Origin: Oscillospiraceae bacterium
GTDB lineage: Bacteria > Bacillota > Clostridia > Oscillospirales > Oscillospiraceae
Length of the DNA: 9,337 nucleotides
Direction: 5' to 3'
Assembly (NCBI GenBank): GCA_021205585.1
Contig: JAJPXI010000037.1
Span: forward strand, 1 to 9,337
The translations under genes were made by a program, and so were the position numbers. Numbering within the stretch: the stretch's first letter is position 1; each line of letters begins with the position of its first letter. The notes below the pieces were generated by a model. The model did not search any database. It was given only the letters and a program-made list of their open reading frames with translations, and was not told where the DNA came from. Positions 5,829 through 9,337 of this stretch are shown piece after piece.

Positions 5829-5905
5829 TGGCGCGCCAGAAGGAACTCGAATCCCCGACCTTCCGCTTAGGAGGCGGACGCTCTATCCAACTGAGCTACT
5901 GGCGC
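5829..5905 (-). tRNA. tRNA-Arg (anticodon CCT)
   Basis: The minus strand shows a complete cloverleaf. The acceptor GCGCCAG pairs with CTGGCGC. The D arm contains GCTCAGTTGGATAGAGC, the anticodon stem TCCGC/GCGGA closes the loop CTCCTAA with anticodon CCT (codon AGG), and the T arm has GGGGA-TTCGAGT-TCCTT with two G-U pairs. Discriminator G is followed by an encoded CCA (5831-5829). The mature body is 74 nt without CCA. It stands at the change from moderate-GC accessory DNA to the GC-rich core cluster. Its 3' end faces the accessory side, as expected when a tRNA gene serves as an integration site. Confidence 0.96.
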
Positions 5906-6073
5906 ATATGAAGTTGCTCCGCAGAGGTTCCGACAGAAAAGCGTTCGATTTCGGTTCTTTTATAGATGGTCGCTGAATTTTGCTGGGACATAAACCAAAG
6001 CGACATTTATTGTACATGGGAACCGGCCGCTTGTCAAATGATTTTTGGAATCCTCCATGCGGGAAGATACTTG

Positions 6074-6112
6074 GGCCGCCCGCTGGCGGGGGTTGCAGCG
6101 GGCGGCCTTTTT
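6074..6112 (+). terminator. Strong GC-rich terminator-like hairpin oriented to the plus strand
   Basis: A perfect 12-bp stem (GGCCGCCCGCTG with its complement) around a 10-nt loop is followed by TTTTTG on the plus strand. The minus-strand ahcY gene ends 9 nt further right, but on that strand no T run follows the hairpin. It may still end the ahcY transcript by its stem, or block plus-strand read-through into the ahcY cluster. The rest of 5906-6120 shows no gene. Confidence 0.65.
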
Positions 6113-6120
6113 GTCCGGCC

Positions 6121-7374
6121 CTATCCGTTCCAGCTGTCCAGATAGGCCTGCTGCTCCGGCGTCAGCTCATCGATGGACAGGCCCATGGCGGCCAGCTTGA
6201 CCCGGCCGATCTCGTTGTCGATTTCCTCCGGGACCTGGTAGAGCTTTTTCTCCAGGGTATCCCGGTGCTTTACCAGCCACTCCAGGGCCAGGGCCTGCAC
6301 CGCGAAGGACATATCCATAATTTCCGCCGGGTGGCCGTTGCCCGCCGCCAGGTTGACCAGGCGGCCCTGGCCGATGACGTTGAGCATCCGCCCGTCCGGG
6401 AGGGTGAAGCCCTCGATGTTGTCCCGCCGGGTCTGCCGCTTGACGGCCATGGCCGCCAGGCCGGCCACGTCCACCTCGCAGTCGAAGTGACCGGCGTTGG
6501 TCAAAAAGGCGTTGTGTTTCATCAGGGCGAAATGCTCCGGAGTGATGACGTCCCGGCAGCCGGTGACGGTGACGAAGATGTCCCCCAGCCGGGCGGCCTG
6601 GGCCATGGGCATGACCCGGAAGCCCTGCATGGTGGCGTCCAGGGCCTTGAAGGGGTCGATTTCCGTCACGATGACGTGGGCCCCCATCCCGGCGGCCCGC
6701 ATGGCCACCCCCTTGCCGCACCAGCCGTACCCGGCCACCACCACCGTTTTCCCTGCCACCACCAGGTTGGTGGTGTGCATGATGGCGTCCCACACCGACT
6801 GGCCGGTGCCGTATTTGTTGTCGTAGTAGTGCTTGGCCTTGGCGTCGTTCACGGCCATCATGGCGCAGGGGAGAAGACCCGCCCGCTCCCTGGCCTTCAG
6901 GCGCAGGATGCCGGTGGTGGTCTCCTCGCAGCCGCCGAACAGCTCGTCGGCAAGGGATGCCCCGCTGCCGCAGAGCATCTGCACCAGATCGCCCCCGTCG
7001 TCCACAATCAGGTGGGGGTGGAAGGCCAGGGTTTCCGCCAGGTGGTGTTGGTACTCCCCCTCGTCCGCCCCGTGGATGCCGAAGGTCTCCACCCCCAGGC
7101 TGGCAAGGCCGGCGGCCACGTCGTCCTGGGTGGACAGGGGGTTGGAGCCGGTCAGCCGCACCTGGGCGCCCCCTTTGGCCAGCACGCAGCCCAAATTGGC
7201 CGTTTTGGCCTCCAGGTGAACCGAGACGGCCACGCGCAGCCCGGCAAAGGGCTTTTCCCGCTGGAACCGGGCCTCGATGCCGGACAGGGCAGGCATAAAG
7301 TCCCGCACCCACTGGATTTTTCTGCGCCCCTGCTCCGCCAGGGACATATCTTTCACAACGCTCACTTTCAACAC
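6121..7374 (-). CDS. ahcY: Adenosylhomocysteinase (S-adenosyl-L-homocysteine hydrolase)
   Basis: A 417-residue cytoplasmic NAD-dependent enzyme of the methyl cycle that splits S-adenosylhomocysteine to adenosine and homocysteine. Substrate-domain motifs are VHLEAKTANL (52-61), DDGGDL (125-130) and VNDAKAKHYYDNKYG (175-189), with the catalytic Lys181/Asp185 pair. The NAD domain has GYGWCGKG (215-222), then NAGHFDCEVD (293-302) and GNGHPAEIMDMSF (345-357). The length fits the shorter archaeal/Thermotoga-like form without the internal insertion of eukaryotic enzymes. The start is uncertain: the GTG at 7374 follows the upstream stop by 4 nt, while the GTG at 7365 has GAGAGG at a normal distance and an ATG occurs at 7347. 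Last gene of the glmM cluster; compact spacing implies co-transcription. Confidence 0.95.
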   Translation of the reverse strand: MLKVSVVKDMSLAEQGRRKIQWVRDFMPALSGIEARFQREKPFAGLRVAVSVHLEAKTANLGCVLAKGGAQVRLTGSNPLSTQDDVAAGLASLGVETFGIHGADEGEYQHHLAETLAFHPHLIVDDGGDLVQMLCGSGASLADELFGGCEETTTGILRLKARERAGLLPCAMMAVNDAKAKHYYDNKYGTGQSVWDAIMHTTNLVVAGKTVVVAGYGWCGKGVAMRAAGMGAHVIVTEIDPFKALDATMQGFRVMPMAQAARLGDIFVTVTGCRDVITPEHFALMKHNAFLTNAGHFDCEVDVAGLAAMAVKRQTRRDNIEGFTLPDGRMLNVIGQGRLVNLAAGNGHPAEIMDMSFAVQALALEWLVKHRDTLEKKLYQVPEEIDNEIGRVKLAAMGLSIDELTPEQQAYLDSWNG

Positions 7375-7378
7375 CCTC

Positions 7379-7831
7379 TCAGGAAACTACAAAGGCCACG
7401 CCGCAGGACAGGGCCAGCACGACGGCCCCCGCCACCAGCACCCCCAGGGCAATGGCGGGCATGGCCCGCTTCAGGCGGATGTCCAGCAGGGCGGCGGCTA
7501 GGGCCCCCGTCCACGCGCCGGTGCCGGGCAGGGGGACGGCCACTAGGATGAAAAGACCCGCCAGGCCGTACTTGTGAATCACCCGTCCCTTCAGATGGGC
7601 GCGGTTTTCCAGCCAGGTGATTTTGGGGCCCAGCCATGGAACGCGCCGCAGCAGCTCAAAAATCTTGCGGATTAAAAGGATAATCAGAGGGGCGGGGATT
7701 AAATTGCCCACCACCGCCAGCAGATAGGTCAGGGCCGGGTGGAGTCCGGCGGCGATGCCCACGGGAATGGCCCCCCGCAGTTCCACCACGGGAATCATCG
7801 ACATAAAAAAGACAGTCAGACATTCAATCAT
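7379..7831 (-). CDS. Small multidrug export family membrane protein (COG2426)
   Basis: A 150-residue protein from the ATG at 7831; a TTG one codon upstream (7834) is equally possible and is closer to the GGAGG ribosome site. The family signatures are MIPVVELRGAIPVGIAAG (12-29) and VAVPLPGTGAWTGALAA (97-113). Both are typical of the Sm_multidrug_ex family (PF06695), related in layout to DedA-type membrane proteins. Hydrophobic segments lie near 3-15, 33-55, 88-112 and 122-148. The export activity implied by the name is poorly supported for the family, so a transport or lipid-linked role is only possible. The gene lies 43 nt after glmM and 4 nt before ahcY on the minus strand, in one likely operon. 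Confidence 0.88.
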   Translation of the reverse strand: MIECLTVFFMSMIPVVELRGAIPVGIAAGLHPALTYLLAVVGNLIPAPLIILLIRKIFELLRRVPWLGPKITWLENRAHLKGRVIHKYGLAGLFILVAVPLPGTGAWTGALAAALLDIRLKRAMPAIALGVLVAGAVVLALSCGVAFVVS

Positions 7832-7874
7832 CAAGGGGTTTGCTCCTCCAAAATTTCTTCTGTAAACATAAGGG

Positions 7875-9263
7875 CTATTTCGCCTCGTGGCCCCCGTCCC
7901 GGACGGCCTGGATGATGCGCTCCACGCAGTCCCGGCAAAGATCCTCGGTTTCGGCCTCCGCCATGACCCGCAGCAGCGGCTCGGTGCCCGACTCCCGCAC
8001 CAGGACGCGCCCGGCGTCCCCCAGCCTGTCGGCCTGGGTCTGGACGGCGGCCTGAACCGCCGGGTCGGCCTGGGCGGCGGCCTTGTCCTTCACCCGGACG
8101 TTGAACAGCACCTGGGGATAGATGGTCACCGGGGCGGTCAGCTTGCTCAGGGGCTGCTTTTGGGCCAGCATGGCCTCCATGACCTTCAGGCTGGTCAAAA
8201 TACCGTCGCCGGTGGAGGCGAACTCGGAGAAGATAATGTGGCCGGACTGCTCGCCGCCAATGCTGTCCCCGTGCTGGGCCATGTATTCGTAGACATATTT
8301 GTCGCCCACGGCGGTTTTGGCGTACTCGATGCCGGCGGCGTCCAGGGCCTTGTACAGGCCCAGGTTGGACATGACGGTGGTGACCACTCTGTTGTTCAGC
8401 AGCTTGCCCCGGCTTTTCAGGTAGCGGCCGCACAGGTACATGATCTGGTCGCCGCTGATGGCTCGGCCGGTCTCGTCTACGCACAGGCAGCGGTCGGCGT
8501 CCCCGTCGTAGGCAAAGCCCACGTCCAGGCCCTGCTCCACCACCAGCTTTTGCAGGGATTCAATGTGGGTGGAGCCGGCGTTTTCATTGATGTTGACCCC
8601 GTTTGGCTCGGCGTGGATGACATAAGTAGAGGCGCCCAGAGCGTCGAACACCGCCTTGGCGATGGTCCAGGCGCTGCCGTTGGCGCAGTCCAGCCCTACC
8701 TTTTTCCCCCGGAAGGAGTACAGGCCCAGGGAGATTAAGTACCCGATATAGCGGTTGCGCCCGGCCACATAGTCCACTGTGCGCCCGATGTGCTCCATCT
8801 GGGCGTAGGGCAGCTCCGGCCAGAGCTGGCCGAAGGCCTCCAGGCGGCCGTCCAGGTAGTCCTCCGTTAGGGCGATGACCTGCTCGTCCATCTTCTCCCC
8901 CGCGCCGTTGAGCAGCTTGATGCCGTTGTCAAAATAGGGGTTGTGGCTGGCGGAAATCATAATGCCGCAGTCAAAGCCGTCCACCCGGGCGATATAGGCC
9001 ACCGAGGGGGTGGTGGTTACATGGAGCAGATACACGTCGGCTCCCGAAGCCGTCAGGCCGCCGCACAGACAGTCCTCCAGCATGTAACTGGAGCGGCGGG
9101 TGTCCTTTCCGATGACCATCCGGGCAGGCCCGTCCTCCCCCCGGCGGGCCTTGCACTGGTTGTAATACCAGCCCAGAAACCGGCCGATTTTATAGGCGTG
9201 CTCCGCCGTCAGGCTGACGTTGACCTTGCCCCGGAACCCGTCGGTGCCAAAATATTTTCCCAT
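7875..9263 (-). CDS. glmM: Phosphoglucosamine mutase
   Basis: A 462-residue alpha-D-phosphohexomutase that converts glucosamine-6-phosphate to glucosamine-1-phosphate for UDP-GlcNAc and cell-wall synthesis. It begins MGKYFGTDGFRG as GlmM does. The phosphoserine loop ISASHNP has S106 as the acceptor, the metal loop is DGDADR (D253, D255, D257), the sugar-binding GGEQSGHII is at 337-345, and the C-terminal phosphate-binding VRESGTEPLLRVM is at 422-434. The N-terminal insertion CKARRGEDGPAR (37-48) is slightly longer than in E. coli. The ATG is preceded by AGGAGGG (9268-9274, minus strand) with 5-nt spacing. A dispersed-repeat copy occupies the leader 21 nt upstream. It is the first gene of a minus-strand cluster with the export-family protein and ahcY. 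Confidence 0.96.
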   Translation of the reverse strand: MGKYFGTDGFRGKVNVSLTAEHAYKIGRFLGWYYNQCKARRGEDGPARMVIGKDTRRSSYMLEDCLCGGLTASGADVYLLHVTTTPSVAYIARVDGFDCGIMISASHNPYFDNGIKLLNGAGEKMDEQVIALTEDYLDGRLEAFGQLWPELPYAQMEHIGRTVDYVAGRNRYIGYLISLGLYSFRGKKVGLDCANGSAWTIAKAVFDALGASTYVIHAEPNGVNINENAGSTHIESLQKLVVEQGLDVGFAYDGDADRCLCVDETGRAISGDQIMYLCGRYLKSRGKLLNNRVVTTVMSNLGLYKALDAAGIEYAKTAVGDKYVYEYMAQHGDSIGGEQSGHIIFSEFASTGDGILTSLKVMEAMLAQKQPLSKLTAPVTIYPQVLFNVRVKDKAAAQADPAVQAAVQTQADRLGDAGRVLVRESGTEPLLRVMAEAETEDLCRDCVERIIQAVRDGGHEAK

Positions 9264-9283
9264 AAGTCCCTCCTGTACCGATG

Positions 9284-9332
9284 TAAGGGAAGGACTGATT
9301 AAATCGGCAAGAGCGGATGGCGAGAAATTTTG
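9284..9332 (-). repeat. Right copy of the inverted terminal repeat, in the glmM leader
   Basis: Reverse complement of 5-52 with a 22-bp identical core at 9295-9316 and one single-base indel. Read toward glmM it includes a TTTAAT that resembles a -10 box, with only a poor TTCTCG 17 nt before it. Whether it helps drive glmM or is just a dispersed repeat cannot be told from here. Similarity continues to nearly the right edge. Confidence 0.8.
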
Positions 9333-9337
9333 CGACA

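Noticed and set aside
5980..7551. Long plus-strand frame of 523 codons opposite ahcY
   Set aside because: GC-rich codon bias leaves the antisense strand open. The minus strand encodes unmistakable adenosylhomocysteinase and export-family proteins, while the plus product is low-complexity His/Gly/Pro/Val.
7831..7869. Mini-ORF of 12 codons between glmM and the export-family gene, stop overlapping its ATG (TGATG)
   Set aside because: The geometry would allow translational coupling, but no ribosome site precedes its ATG, and its purine-rich codons simply hold the ribosome site of the next gene.
7887..8738. Plus-strand frame of 283 codons opposite glmM
   Set aside because: It is an antisense shadow of glmM with Gly/Val/Gln-rich low-complexity composition and no homologous motif.
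1..9337. CRISPR array or transposase
   Set aside because: No regularly spaced direct repeats with unique spacers and no DDE or tyrosine/serine recombinase motifs were seen. The only tandem repeat is the two-copy TTTATTAGCA.

Overview
The window looks like chromosomal DNA from a gut-type Clostridia bacterium, probably of the Oscillospiraceae/Flavonifractor-like group. This is inferred from gene content, AGGAGG-type ribosome sites and a GC-rich core next to AT-richer accessory DNA; no database search was possible. It divides at a tRNA gene. Positions 1 to about 5820 hold moderate-GC accessory genes, mostly on the plus strand. Positions about 6060-9263 hold a visibly GC-richer, core-type gene cluster on the minus strand.

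Left part (1-2595): the end of an operon built around a class M sirtuin (SirTM). In order it encodes the C-terminus of a fumarate-reductase-type flavoprotein, a pyridoxamine-phosphate-oxidase-fold protein fused to a two-cluster 4Fe-4S ferredoxin domain, a zinc-type macrodomain ADP-ribosyl hydrolase, and SirTM itself. The genes overlap or nearly touch (ATGA overlap, 2-nt gap, 50-nt overlap). Known SirTM-macrodomain pairs write and erase ADP-ribose on a GcvH-like lipoyl carrier protein. Neither that carrier nor its lipoate ligase is in the window, and the operon runs off the left edge. A terminator, two other hairpins and a convergent remnant of a DNA methyltransferase gene fill the gap that follows.

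Middle part (2987-5616): a clear promoter with an 18-bp dyad just after the -10 box drives four plus-strand genes: two multi-pass membrane proteins of unknown role, then two tandem divergent paralogues of the L-2-amino-thiazoline-4-carboxylic acid hydrolase family.

Right part (5780-9263): a minus-strand tRNA-Arg (anticodon CCT) with its own terminator marks the composition change. Beyond it is the minus-strand cluster glmM (phosphoglucosamine mutase), a small multidrug export-family membrane protein, and ahcY (adenosylhomocysteinase).

A degenerate repeat of about 48 bp with a 22-bp identical core lies at both ends of the window in inverted orientation. One copy is in the leader of glmM. The other runs into the flavoprotein fragment, whose N-terminal side does not look like the family.
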